Shown piece by piece: positions 33,690-43,493 of a stretch of 64,000 nucleotides of DNA. Below the pieces are notes generated by a model. That model was not told the origin of the DNA and searched no databases. It worked only from the letters and a program-made list of their open reading frames with translations. Location: contig CM040103.1 in NCBI GenBank assembly GCA_022496805.1, positions 7,706,001 through 7,770,000 of the forward strand, written 5' to 3'. Every line of letters begins with the position of its first letter. Within the stretch, counting starts at the first letter, position 1. This DNA is from Pohlia nutans (lineage: Eukaryota; Streptophyta; Bryopsida; Bryales; Mniaceae). A program made the translations under genes and the position numbers.

Positions 33690-34395
33690 TTGATAGTGAG
33701 AATCAATTCGGACTCTGTAATATTATGTGTTGCCAAGGCATCAATTCTACCATAATTTCTGCTGTTGTTCTTTTCATTATGTTCGTGATTGCATCAGAAA
33801 CACAATTTAAAGCTCTGATGGAATTGTTGTGCTATAGTTAGTGAGATTCTTCCATGCATCACAAAGACAAAATGTTGAATGAGAAACCTTGCGGATTTGA
33901 GAAGAGTCACGTCCCGTTCTTTTGTATTCAAAGCTCTGATCGATGCGCTTGTTGTTTAGATAGAGAATTTCGAAATCGTTGTTGCTGGCTGTTGCGAGAT
34001 CAATTCGGACTCTGTAATATTACGAGTTGCCAAGGCATCAATTCTACCAGAACTTACACATTATTCTGTCGTTTTTTCCAACGCATCAGAAAGACAACTT
34101 AATACGGAGAGTGCAAAATATTAGGGTTTGAGGATCCCGTTCTTTTGCATTTAAAGCTCTAACGCGATTAGAGTAATATATCGAAGGTTGGCAAAATCCA
34201 ATGCGGCGTCGACCAGAACTTACACATTATTCTGTCGTTTTTCCAACATGCTCGTGGTTGCATCAGAAAGGTGGACAAATACAGAGAGTGCGAAATATTA
34301 GGGTTTGAGGATCCCGTTCTTTTGCATTTAAAGCTCTGACGCGATTAGAGTAATATTTCGAAGATTGGCAAAATCCAATGCGGCGTCGTGAGTGA
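33690..34395 (+). repeat. Degenerate tandem repeats in the NYN promoter region
   Basis: Two unit types alternate. One reads ATCAATTCGGACTCTGTAAT then GCCAAGGCATCAATTCTACC (33708, 34000). The other reads ATTAGGGTTTGAGGATCCCG, AAAGCTCT, GCGATTAGAGTAATAT and AATCCAATGCGGCGTCG (about 34115-34212 and 34298-34390). The CCCAAGGCATCAATTCTACC motif also occurs in the lipase 3' region near 32370. Each second-type unit carries a telobox-like TTAGGGTTT. The last unit ends 13 bp before the start codon. Confidence 0.75.
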
Positions 34396-34401
34396 GAATC
34401 A

Positions 34402-34761
34402 ATGGCACTGCGCCATGGGCGAACGCTGCTTTCGAAGCTGTCGCCGCGTTCTAATTATGCTCCTTTTGGAATCCGGAGGTTATGTAGCGGGCTACTCGTA
34501 AATAATAATACCACCGAGGAGGAAGAGGTTTTGTCGCGGAAAGTGGCGGTGTTTTGGGATCTGGACAACAAGCCGCCCAAGAACGTGCCGCCTTACGATG
34601 CCGCGGTGCGCCTGGTCGAGATGGCAGCAGGGTTCGGGGAAGTGGTGGACGTCGCGGCGTACGCGAATCGGTACGCGTTCGCGTATCTGCCGCGCTGGGT
34701 GAAGGAGCAGCGCCGCGAGAGGAGGCAGCTGGATCGCTTAGAACGAGCCGGAATCGTCAAG
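34402..34761 (+). CDS. MNU1/MNU2-like: NYN gene exon 1
   Basis: Encodes the presequence and first half of the NYN fold, ending LDRLERAGIVK before GTTAGA. Exactly 120 codons, phase 0. Degenerate copies of its last codons and donor recur inside the following intron. Confidence 0.9.
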
Positions 34762-37700
34762 GTTAGAATCTCTTTCTTCTTGTAATCAAACGATGATTTC
34801 ATGGCGCGCTTCGCTGTAGTTTCACAATCGCTCTCTTGTTCCCTTGGTAGGATTCGTGCAGGGTTCAGGGTTTAGGGTTTAGGGTTTAGAATTTTCTTCT
34901 TGTATCCAAATCGGTTCGGTGCGATGATTTCATGGCGCGCTTCGCTATAGTTTCACAGTCGCTCTCTTGTTTCCTTGGTAGGATTCGTGCAGGGTTTAGG
35001 TTTTAGGGTTTAGAGTTTCGTCAGGTCAATGCAAGTGAGGATTTTCTGTATCATCTGCGTCTGGATTCCTTAGAACGAGCTAGAGTCGTCAAGGTTAGGT
35101 TATCGGAATTTCTTTCTTCTTGTATCTAAATCGGTTCGGTGCGATGATTTCATGGCGCGCTTCGCTATAGTTTCATAGTCGCTCTCTTGTTTCCTTGGTA
35201 GGGTTCGTGCAGGGTTTAGGGTTTAGGGTTTAGAGTTTCGTCAGGTCAGTGCAAGTGAGGATTTTCTGTATCATCTGCATCTGGTTTCCTTAGAACGAGC
35301 TGGAGTCGTCAAGGTTAGATTATCGGAATTTCTTTCTTCTTGCATCCAAATCGGTTCGGTGCGATGATTTCATGGCGCACGTCGCTATAGTTTCACAATC
35401 GCTCTCTTGTTTCCTCGGTAGGATTCGTGCAGGGTTTGGGGTTTAGGGTTTAGGGTTTTGGGCTTCTTGACGAATTGTGTTTGGCATATATTTTCTCTGT
35501 ATCGGATCGAGCTGGAGTCGTCAAGGTTAGATTGTCGGGAATTTTCAGTTTGCTGTTCTCATTTTTCTGTTTCAGAATCGCTTTGTTTTGTTTTCTTGGT
35601 AGGATTTGTGAATGGTAAGTCGGTATAGGATTTAGGGTTTGGTAACGTTGTGTTTGGCAAGTGAGGATTTTCTATGTGTCTTCTGCATCTCGAGCTGGAA
35701 TCATCAAGGTTAACCCCTGAAGGACCAAGAAGCCCAAATTGGGCCTCATGTTTTTTTTTAGCAGTTTTGGATAGGTCCTTTGTAGACTACATTTTATTTA
35801 AACTTATTTGATTTTTGATCGACACATGCAGTGTTCTTCATCGATTCCAGTAATATAAAAGTTGAATTATATTTTTTCACAATATGATCAATAGAATTTT
35901 TCATTTTAAAACTATGAATCCTTGGTCCTTTAGGGGTTAAATTGGGAATTTTTCTTCTTGTTTTTGTTGTATCCAATATGATTTCACAGCGTGCTTTCTT
36001 TTTCAGAATTTCTCTGTTTTCATGGTAGGATTTATAGTTGATAGAACATTCAGGGTTTAGGGTTTCGTGATGTTGTGATTGGCAATAGTGAATGAGAAAT
36101 TTCTCTGTATCATCTGCATCTGGATCCGTTAGCTTTTTAACCCCTAAAGGATGAAGAAGCCTGAATTGAGCCTCATGTGTTTTTTTTAGCAATTTTGAGG
36201 TCCTATGTGGACTTCCTTTTGTTGAGATTTTTACCAACACATGCAATGTTCTTCACTGATTCCAGTGATATAAAATGTGGTCCCATGTGAATTATATTTT
36301 TCATTTTAAAACCATGAATCCTTCATCCTTTAGGGGTTAAGAAAGAGAAGATCAATTGATGTTTTTCTCCCTGAATGATTAATGCAGTGATTGATGATGT
36401 TATGCAGCCGTCTGAGCCTTATGTGTGTGGCTACTGTGGACGCAAGTGCAAAACTAATGAGAAACTGAAGAAACATTTCCGGGAGTTGCATGAGAGGGAG
36501 CGGAACAAGCGAATGAATCGGCTGAATTCCTTGAAAGGAGGCAAGCGCGACAAGTTTCGAGCCAGTTTATCAGAAAAGGAAGAAAGGTATCTTTTTTTTC
36601 TTTCTGGTATTTTAAATGTCTCATTGCATGTTCCTTCTCTAGTAGAGGCATGTTCTCACTTGGTGTTATTTGCAAGGGTCTTAGGAACTAACTTCGGTAC
36701 ATTTTTTGGACTAAATTCACTTTGCTAATACCAAGTGCAAACATACCTTTTAATGGTAAAAGAGCATTCCCATCAGCCGCTGGTATCCTCAAATTTCTAG
36801 CTAAAACTTGAGGTTCCAATTTGACTTCAAAAGACTTTTTTCCCTTGAGAATACTGGAGGTTGGTATTTTAATTCTGGATATCAGCCAAGAGGACAAAAT
36901 TGAGGTTGAGGTTGGTATATGAGGTCTCAACCGAAAAAGAAATAGAGATACCAGCACTAGTAGGATTTTGGTCCTTTATAACTCGTCCTTTGTTACTTAA
37001 ATGGTCCTAAACAACTTTTTTTTTTAAAAGAATTGAGTCACAAAGAACCAGTTAAGTCACAAAGAACTAGTTATAAAGTACCAAAATCCCACTAGTGCAG
37101 CCTCGACTAGTGGGGATGCTCTCAGATTTCTTTACGCCTGGCCTCTATGATTGTGTGCGCAAACTTCAGTTTCTGTGCCCTTAAAAATGAACTCAAAATC
37201 AAATTTTATATTTTTCCCAGGATGAAGTCATGTGCTTTCTGTGCATCATGGTTTCGTAAAGGAAATTGAAATCATTGTGAGTTTTTGAAGGTTTTGAGTC
37301 AGAAAATTCACATCAATTACAAAATGTGCTCAAGTTTTTCAATCGGGTAAGAACATCAAAGTGAAACATGACGTTTATATTTTTGGAAATTAGACAGGGT
37401 AAAATTGATGTAGTATAATATGGTAAGAAATAATTTTGGTCGTTGCCAAGAGCAAATGGAACCCAAATGGAACTCAAAACAACGAGGCTCAATTTGGGTC
37501 CTCTTGTTTCTTTTTTATTTGTAACTGTTTGAGGTGAGATTTTTTCAACTAAAAGTGTGGAGATGATGACAATCAGATACAAGAATGCAGCACGCGAGGT
37601 GATAGTGCCCAAAGTAGGCTACGGTCTGGCGGGGGAGTTACGCAGGGCCGGGGTGTACGTGAGAATGGTGAGTGACAAGTCCCAAGCGGCCGACGAGGCT

Positions 37701-38228
37701 CTCAAGCTGCACATGCACAGGTCCATCAGGCAGGGGATCAATTGCCTGTGCCTCGTCTCCGACGATTCCGACTTCTCCAGCATCCTGAAACTGGCACAGT
37801 CCAAGGACCTTCACACCGTCGTCGTGGGCGACACCGACAGCCTCACCCGATTCGCAGACGACCAGTTTTCGTGGCGAGAGCTCGCCTCGGGATCGGCTTT
37901 AGCTCGCGCCAACGACGTCCATGGACTGTGGACCTTCCAGGATGGGCTTGAGCATTTGGAGGATACGTACGAACAGCGCCGCGAGAGAGCTCGAAACATA
38001 GGCTTCAGCTATTCAGACACTGATAGTGAAGAAGCCATGTTTGATGAAGACATTGATGAAGAAGTTGATGAAGAAGTTGTTGATGAAGAATTTGGTGAAG
38101 TGGAGAGAGCTATGGTTGATGAAGAAGTGTGGCCTATGGAAAGTTTAGTCAATTCAAACCGTGAGAAGAAAGTGCTCACACGGAGTGATTTTTGGTGGTT
38201 ACAGCAAGAACATGCGAAATCCGGGTAA
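34402..38228 (+). CDS. MNU1/MNU2-like: NYN-domain nuclease with C2H2 finger, 3 exons, 396 aa
   Basis: Exons are 34402-34761, 36408-36586 and 37577-38228, all with GT-AG introns and consistent phase (1191 nt with stop). The order matches the plant family of Arabidopsis MNU1/MNU2, putative mitochondrial RNA-processing nucleases. Residues 1-45 are Arg/Ser/Leu-rich with few acids before residue 39, as expected of a mitochondrial presequence. The NYN (PIN-like) fold is split by a zinc finger: FWDLDNKPP gives Asp53 and Asp55; C127, C130, H143 and H148 form the finger (CX2CX12HX4H); then VSDKSQAADEAL (Asp213, Asp219) and LVSDDSDFSSIL (Asp242, Asp243, Asp245) complete the acidic metal site. A Glu/Asp-rich tail follows from about residue 310. 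CCGG|GTAAGA at the stop could also serve as a splice donor, so a further 3' exon is not excluded. Confidence 0.9.
34728..35710 (+). repeat. Tandem repeats that copy the NYN exon-1/intron-1 junction
   Basis: The junction CGTCAAG|GTTAG of exon 1 recurs at 35094, 35314, 35526 and, diverged, at 35709 (first G of each GT). Spacing between later copies is about 185-220 bp. The two best copies retain TTAGAACGAGCT before it, equal to codons LERA. Units also share TTCTTCTTGTATCCAAATCGG, GATGATTTCATGGCGC and a TTTAGGG cluster. Confidence 0.85.
35714..35936 (+). mobile_element. TTAA MITE family A, copy 4, NYN intron 1
   Basis: TTAA at 35710-35713 and 35937-35940. Ends CCCCTGAAGGACCAAGAAG and CCTTGGTCCTTTAGGGG. 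Subterminal stem GCCCAAATTGGGC at 35732-35744. The flanks (CAAGG left, ATTGGGAATTTT right) rejoin to resemble the repeat unit around 35522-35545, a partial empty site. Confidence 0.88.
36141..36336 (+). mobile_element. TTAA MITE family A, copy 5, NYN intron 1
   Basis: TTAA at 36137-36140 and 36337-36340. Ends CCCCTAAAGGATGAAGAAGC and CCTTCATCCTTTAGGGG. Both ends share the change from ACCAAG to ATGAAG, so the inverted repeats changed together. It ends 71 bp before exon 2. Confidence 0.88.
36408..36586 (+). CDS. MNU1/MNU2-like: NYN gene exon 2 (zinc finger)
   Basis: Encodes PSEPYVCGYCGRKCKTNEK, KLKKHFRELHERE and a basic Lys/Arg-rich linker, ending AG before GTATCT. Confidence 0.92.
36762..37121. 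mobile_element. Tourist-like MITE, copy 3, NYN intron 2 (interrupted)
   Basis: Ends are GAGCATTCCCATCAG and CTAGTGGGGATGCTC. The flanks are decayed (AAA and TCA). A CACTA-type MITE is inserted at 36955-37097. Confidence 0.6.
36955..37097. mobile_element. CACTA-type MITE nested in the Tourist-like MITE
   Basis: Ends CACTAGTAGGATTTTGG and CCAAAATCCCACTAGTG. CAG at 36952-36954 is repeated at 37098-37100, the 3 bp duplication expected for CACTA elements. Its arms pair inward as TTATAACT with AGTTATAA. Confidence 0.85.
37577..38228 (+). CDS. MNU1/MNU2-like: NYN gene exon 3
   Basis: Begins after AATCAG and encodes YKNAAREVIVPKVGYGLAG, the second acidic cluster (VSDDSDF), FSWREL and the acidic tail. 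Stop TAA at 38226-38228. Confidence 0.9.
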
Positions 38229-38978
38229 GAGAGCAGGATTTCAACTCATTTGAATGTGCATCTTTCACAGCCTCAAGAAGACCCTTGTGAATAGAGAGTT
38301 TGTTGGGGTTGATAACATTCAATAGTAAATGTAGGGATTGCCCCTGCCCCTACGAAATGATGAGAAATATACCTCATCATCTCGTCAGCCCCATCAGTAG
38401 CTAAAGGGGAGCATGGCATGTAAGCCGGATGAAACCCCCCAAGGCAGCCTCGGTGAGAGCTACTGTATGTTATGGATAGCGAGGTCTATGGTACAGATGC
38501 CCTCTCTATTATGACATGTTTGGGAAGCTCTAACTTCAAGGTGGTAGGCATGGATCAGTCATAGAAATGACTTGTCACATGTATGAAGTCCCTATAAGTG
38601 ATAACTTAAGCTACCTAGACTATTCTTGGACCACCCATTAATAGGGAGATAATTTTCTTATGATGGAAGTTCGTTTTTGCAAGGAATGCAAAAAAAATCT
38701 CAATTTATTTTCTAATATTGGAAATTAGTACAATTTTTGAATGTGGAAAGTACTTTGTGACCACTTAGATGAATAGGCTCCAACATATGTTCCACTCATG
38801 ACAATACCCAAATCCGATCACTAATATCCTTTCAAGGATTCTCAATGCTTGAATACCATTCGTAGCTTGCTTCCTTGTGAATAGTACAATTTATCAATTT
38901 TAGGTCAAGTGATGGGTGGTTGTGTGAGACGTTTAACGATCTTTTTTGGGGCATTGATCGCTTCTCGGATCGCTTTAA
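38229..38978. other. Region downstream of the NYN gene
   Basis: Would contain the 3' untranslated region. No further exon could be recognised by similarity, although the stop codon overlaps a donor-like GTAAGA. Otherwise AT-rich with nothing identified. Confidence 0.4.
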
Positions 38979-39482
38979 CTCACAAAAGACCAAGAAGCTC
39001 AAATTAAGGTCGAGCCACCCATTACCAACCAGGGACACAAAACCGATCAGGCCTAATTCTAGATTGTGAAAGAACAGATGTACCTCATTTGTACATTTGA
39101 GCATATGATCGGTTATGGGTCCCGAAGTACTTTTCACTTCAAATAATTATAACTATTTGAATAGTGGGAATAAAATCACGGAACTTTTTGCATTCAACAA
39201 GAACCTTATGTTTGCACACATGAAAAATCCTAAACAAATTATATACCTTAATATCATATGCTAAAATCCTTATGTGGTCGGTTATGGGTGGCTCGACCTT
39301 AGATGTCAAATTTTTGTAGCAAATCCTTTGTAGACCTTCTATTCCAATTTATTTTCTTTTTTACCAACTTACGCAATGTTCTTCATTGATTCCAATGATA
39401 TAAGTATTGGTGCCATCTGAAGTATGTTTTTTACAATATGATCAATTAAATTTGTTGTTTAGAATCCTTGGTCTTTTAGGGG
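38979..39482 (+). mobile_element. TTAA MITE family A, copy 6 (interrupted)
   Basis: TTAA at 38975-38978 and 39483-39486. Left end CTCACAAAAGACCAAGAAGC, right end AATCCTTGGTCTTTTAGGGG. A TIR element of 293 bp splits it at 39007-39299. Confidence 0.85.
39007..39299. mobile_element. TA-flanked TIR MITE nested in family A copy 6
   Basis: TA at 39005-39006 and 39300-39301. The TIRs are about 25 bp with two mismatches, starting AGGTCGAGCCACCCA. A TA duplication suggests Tc1/mariner. Confidence 0.85.
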
Positions 39483-39549
39483 TTAAAGTTCTTCTATCCT
39501 TATTGCTTGAAACAATAATATTGTCATATTATGTTTTTTTTTTTTTTTT

Positions 39550-39782
39550 TGGGCACCTTTGAAAGCCTATTAAATTCTCTACCAATTACAATAAATCTCT
39601 TGTGATGGGGAGCTATTGATAATATTGAAGAGGCCTCCAATTATAAATATGTCAAATTTGTTGGGTAGATTTTATGCTTGCAATGGTCCTCTCATGTACA
39701 CCTCATGTACATCTGAGTTATGTTGATATCTACTTTTGATGCTAGAATCTACTTCTGTTCAAAGGGTTGGTACGTTTAGGGG
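39550..39782 (+). mobile_element. TTAA MITE family F, copy 1 (left-truncated)
   Basis: Matches the complete copy at 47850-48171 from CACCTTTGAAAG to the right end TACGTTTAGGGG plus TTAA (39783-39786). The left end is replaced by a poly(T) run at 39537-39550. Confidence 0.8.
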
Positions 39783-39975
39783 TTAAGTGAACCGGGTGAA
39801 GGGTGTCACCACGGTCATGGGGGATTGGATGCCAAGTAGCTTCAAAAGAATTTCATCAACAAATCTCTAGGCTTCCTGTGCTCGCAAGCATTCCCAAAAC
39901 CAATGAATCACATACTTTACAAATGTTGTCGATATCTGGTGAGAATTGCCCTCTCCATGAGTTGGTAGCCATGAT

Positions 39976-40126
39976 CGCTATATTCGTTTAGTTGGGACTA
40001 TTCCACCATATTGGGACTTTTTGAAATCTACAACTGGCATAGATACTTGCCACTAAATCTATGCAAGTTGTAGATTTCAAAAAAATCCCAATACAATGGA
40101 ATAGTTCCAACTAAACGAATATAGCG
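39976..40126. mobile_element. Hairpin MITE family N, copy 3
   Basis: A 151 bp hairpin, ends CGCTATATTCGTTTAGTTGG and its complement. The inverted symmetry extends 5-6 bp further out on both sides (CCATGAT/ATCATGG). Confidence 0.88.
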
Positions 40127-40594
40127 ATCATGGCTTTGTGCCACAATTGCCAAATAAGGCGCGCCTCTTTACTAAGGTAATTACCCCATTCCTAAATGGC
40201 GCCTTAAACCAACAGCTAGGGGCATTTTATGCAATCAATGTTGCAATGATGTTGGTTGTAGCATGCGTTACAGTTGGTAATGGGTTCTCTCTTGTTGGTT
40301 TTAGTATATGTAAGTGTGGTTATGGATCGTCGTTGTTGGTTTACGAATCTTTAATGTGTGCAATACAAATCTTCTTTGGACAGAAACAACTCTACCTATG
40401 TGCCGTGAATGGGATGCGTCATACTTCAACTTTAAAAAATTATAATTAGTTCATTTTTCATCCAAAAATTATGTTTCAACTCTTGTTGGAATCTATTTCT
40501 TCTTGCCTAACTCTAAAAAAATAATGATACTAAATAATATCAGTGTCTCGTGTCCGTATTTCTTATTCAGTTGGGAATGGGGTAACCACCTTAA

Positions 40595-41133
40595 CCCCTA
40601 AAAGCCCGAGGGGTATTGGACAAAACATAGATGTGTTATAATATGTGCCTTCCATATGTTTGATGAAGGTTGGTTCAATAGACAAAATGTAGAGTATCAT
40701 CTTTACAAATTATCCGTACGGTCAAACTTCCTAAATAATCTTTAGATCATTTTTTAATAAATTTAAAAGCATTAACCTTCGAAAATTTGTATAAATTATA
40801 ATTTTCAATTTTAGAGTTCAAAATTTAGTACGATTGGTTAAAGTTGGGCTATCTATCGTAAACTTCAAAAAAGCAAGAGAAACGATGGAGGAATCATCAT
40901 TACTTTCCCCAAATAGCAAATTTTGTAACACTAAGACAATGTTGAGGTGATCTACTTTGAAAAATTCTCCCGGGTGGAGTTTAACTCGGATTGCCATAAT
41001 TCAAATTGGGTTGGAAAGTAGACTTGATGTAGTATTTTAAAATATTTTTTATTTTTTCAAGAATTTTTTTTTGTTCCGGGCAGCCTGTTTCTCCGGGCAG
41101 CGACCAGAAAATGGTCGCTCGGGAGCTTAGGGG
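40595..41133 (+). mobile_element. TTAA MITE family D
   Basis: TTAA at 40591-40594 and 41134-41137. Ends CCCCTAAAAGCCCGAG and CTCGGGAGCTTAGGGG. A stem-loop GCGACCA/TGGTCGC at 41100-41118 lies 15 bp inside the right end. The right TTAA is shared with the next element. Confidence 0.85.
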
Positions 41134-41137
41134 TTAA

Positions 41138-42408
41138 CCCCTAAAGGACCAAGTGTCCTAACTAGGACATTTAGAGAATCGGGTAGGTTCCGGTGAACAC
41201 GTTTTTAATCAAACTTTGAAGGAAATTTAATAGTAGATTCCCCAATGTGCCACGAAAATGGGGTTCTTTTTTTTTTTGAATTCCGACACCGGATGTGAAA
41301 GTTATGAGTGGAAATGTGTTTTTTTCGGGAGAAAGGGCAACGGGGCAGTAGAGAAATAGTTGAATTTTAGGAGGGGCAAGAAGATGGGCGGTGTGTGGAA
41401 AATGGGGTGGCCTGTGGGGGGGAGAAGACCACCCCATTTTCCAAACTCATTCAAAAAAATTTAAAACAAATTTTTCCCCTCACTTTTGCACAAATCAGCT
41501 CCTAGTCAGTCAGTCAGAATCTGAAACTGAATAAAAACATTATTTTAAAAATTTTAAAATAATTTTTTTAATAAAAAATATTATTTATACTGAAATTTAT
41601 TATTTTAAATTTTAAAATAATATTTTTAACTAAAAGTTAAAATTTATAATTATAATATATTATTTTTGAAAATTAAAATCATTTTTGAAAATTAAAATTA
41701 AAAAATTAAAATCATCCAATGAGGGACTGCCACGTGGCAGTCCACCTTGAGAGTTAGTGGGGTCATGAGCATTGGAATGGGTTGGCACTTCAATTCCCTT
41801 CCTCCACCCTTTATTTCCCCCCTAACCCCCAAAATTCTTAAAAAATGTGCTACATGTCTTCTAAAACTTCAAAATTTATTTATTTTTCAAAATAAAATTT
41901 GCCATTCTATAGAGGGTGGAATTTACTTGTGTTTCTCCGCTCGGATTTGTATTTTTAAAAAAGAAAGTCGAAAATATTGCAGCTCCAAAAACATATAGTC
42001 TTTTCTGAATTTTTAAACCCCCAATAAGTGCGAGGTGTTCTTCAACATCCTAAACATCTCCAAATGCAACAAAAATTGGTACACAACTAAGTAACATCAT
42101 ATAGAATGTGAAAGTGAAGTGCGACAGGTTTCGGTAGTGAGGATTTTTTGATGTAGCCATGGTCAAACGCATCTGAAATTTCCGGGCAAGTGTTTTTTTG
42201 GGGTGTTTTTTTCCATCAAACGCAATTATCTAGCAATCCGTGCAGTCAAAATCAATGAAATTTGTTGTGTATGTTTTTCAAATAGTTCAAGACAAGATCT
42301 TACGGTTAGAAGGTAAAAAATAACATTTTTTTGGATTCTTTGCATGGGGGAGTAAAAATGGCAGCATTGGAGTGTTTTTGGAGGAAAAACACTCCGGTCC
42401 TTTAGGGG
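41138..42408 (+). mobile_element. TTAA element family G, 1.27 kb
   Basis: TTAA at 41134-41137 and 42409-42412. Ends CCCCTAAAGGACC and GGTCCTTTAGGGG are perfect 13 bp inverted repeats. A stem TGTCCTA/TAGGACA at 41154-41169 is 16 bp inside. This is the longest TTAA element here, but no frame in it looks like a transposase. The A/T-rich 41530-41710 segment may be a later insertion or internal simple sequence. Confidence 0.8.
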
Positions 42409-42868
42409 TTAACTCGTTCGGGTTCCACGTGCTGCTCCATTTGAATCTGAAATTCAATGTTGACATGTTATGGAGTGTCATAAACTATATTATTATAGAC
42501 TATATTTACTGGAAAATATTTACTTTTTCTGAGAAAGAGCGTAGTTAGGGACACAGAAGTTACCTGTGTGTATATATAGATATTCTGGGAGTGGTCTTGG
42601 GATCCAGGAACATGTGGATGGAATATATACAGGAATTTTCCAGCGTTGAACATGGTTGCTCCCGGAGACAGGGACGATTACAAGGTGGGTAGTCTGCTCA
42701 TAAACCTCATTTGCTTTATCTTTTCTTATGGAAAGCATTTTCACTTGACCTACAGTAGATTCCAGACAGCCGAATGTCAAAACTGAATTTCCACGTCAGA
42801 ATTTTCAGATTTCCACGTCACCCTAAGCCAATCATGTGGCACTTTTGACCCCAAAAAAAATTTAATTA
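42409..42868. other. Spacer between TTAA element G and a Tourist-type MITE
   Basis: No gene seen. The 42520-42780 frame on the minus strand has no recognisable motif. CCACGTCA occurs twice near 42790-42820. Confidence 0.35.
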
Positions 42869-43260
42869 GAGCATCATCACTGTGATTCTTGCATCGGATG
42901 AAATTGTCCTTGATTTCTAAATACAGCAGTCGGGGTTGCATCGTTTAATCCTGGAAAAATGAAACTGGAAACCGCATGCAGACAACCGACAACTGATCTC
43001 TCCGCCTTTTGAAAATCATTGCCAAAATCAACGTTATGGGCTAGGTACAGTCTACGGAGGCAAAATCAGGTGCAAGAAGTGAAAAATCGTATTAAGAAGA
43101 GCGATGCGGAGAGAAAGTTTGAATCCTGGAAAACCTACCAAGTTTTCCGGATTTAGGGGAATTTTTTGTCGATACAGCAATCCGGTGCGAAGATTTTTCC
43201 TGGAAAACGGATGACCTTCATCCTTTTCCAGATACAAGAACCACACGGGTAGGGATGCTC
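42869..43260. mobile_element. PIF/Harbinger (Tourist)-type MITE, copy 4
   Basis: TTA at 42866-42868 and 43261-43263. TIRs GAGCATCATCACTGTG and CACGGGTAGGGATGCTC (imperfect). Its right TTA is the start of the TTAA of the next element. Confidence 0.75.
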
Positions 43261-43264
43261 TTAA

Positions 43265-43489
43265 CCCCTAAAAGTCTGAACGTGCCTTTGCGACCAGTAG
43301 AATACAGTGTATTTTGGTTGTATTTGGAACGGATCCACACTGTCAATGGGTTTCAGTTCAAAAGAGAAGTTGGAATTTAGATCATTGTGGTTCTAGTGAG
43401 TCATTGAGATCCCAATCTAGGTTTTCTTGTTGGTAGCAAATCCCAATCATACGACATCGTATATACTATCCCCGTGGGACGTTTACGGG
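43265..43489 (+). mobile_element. TTAA MITE family H
   Basis: TTAA at 43261-43264 and 43490-43493. Ends CCCCTAAAAGTCTGAACG and GGGACGTTTACGGG. 225 bp, no ORF. Confidence 0.75.
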
Positions 43490-43493
43490 TTAA

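Noticed and set aside
36588..36728. Reading NYN exon 2 on to the stop at 36726
   Set aside because: The residues after EEER lack similarity to the family, and the GTATCT donor joins correctly to RYKNAAREVIVPK in exon 3.
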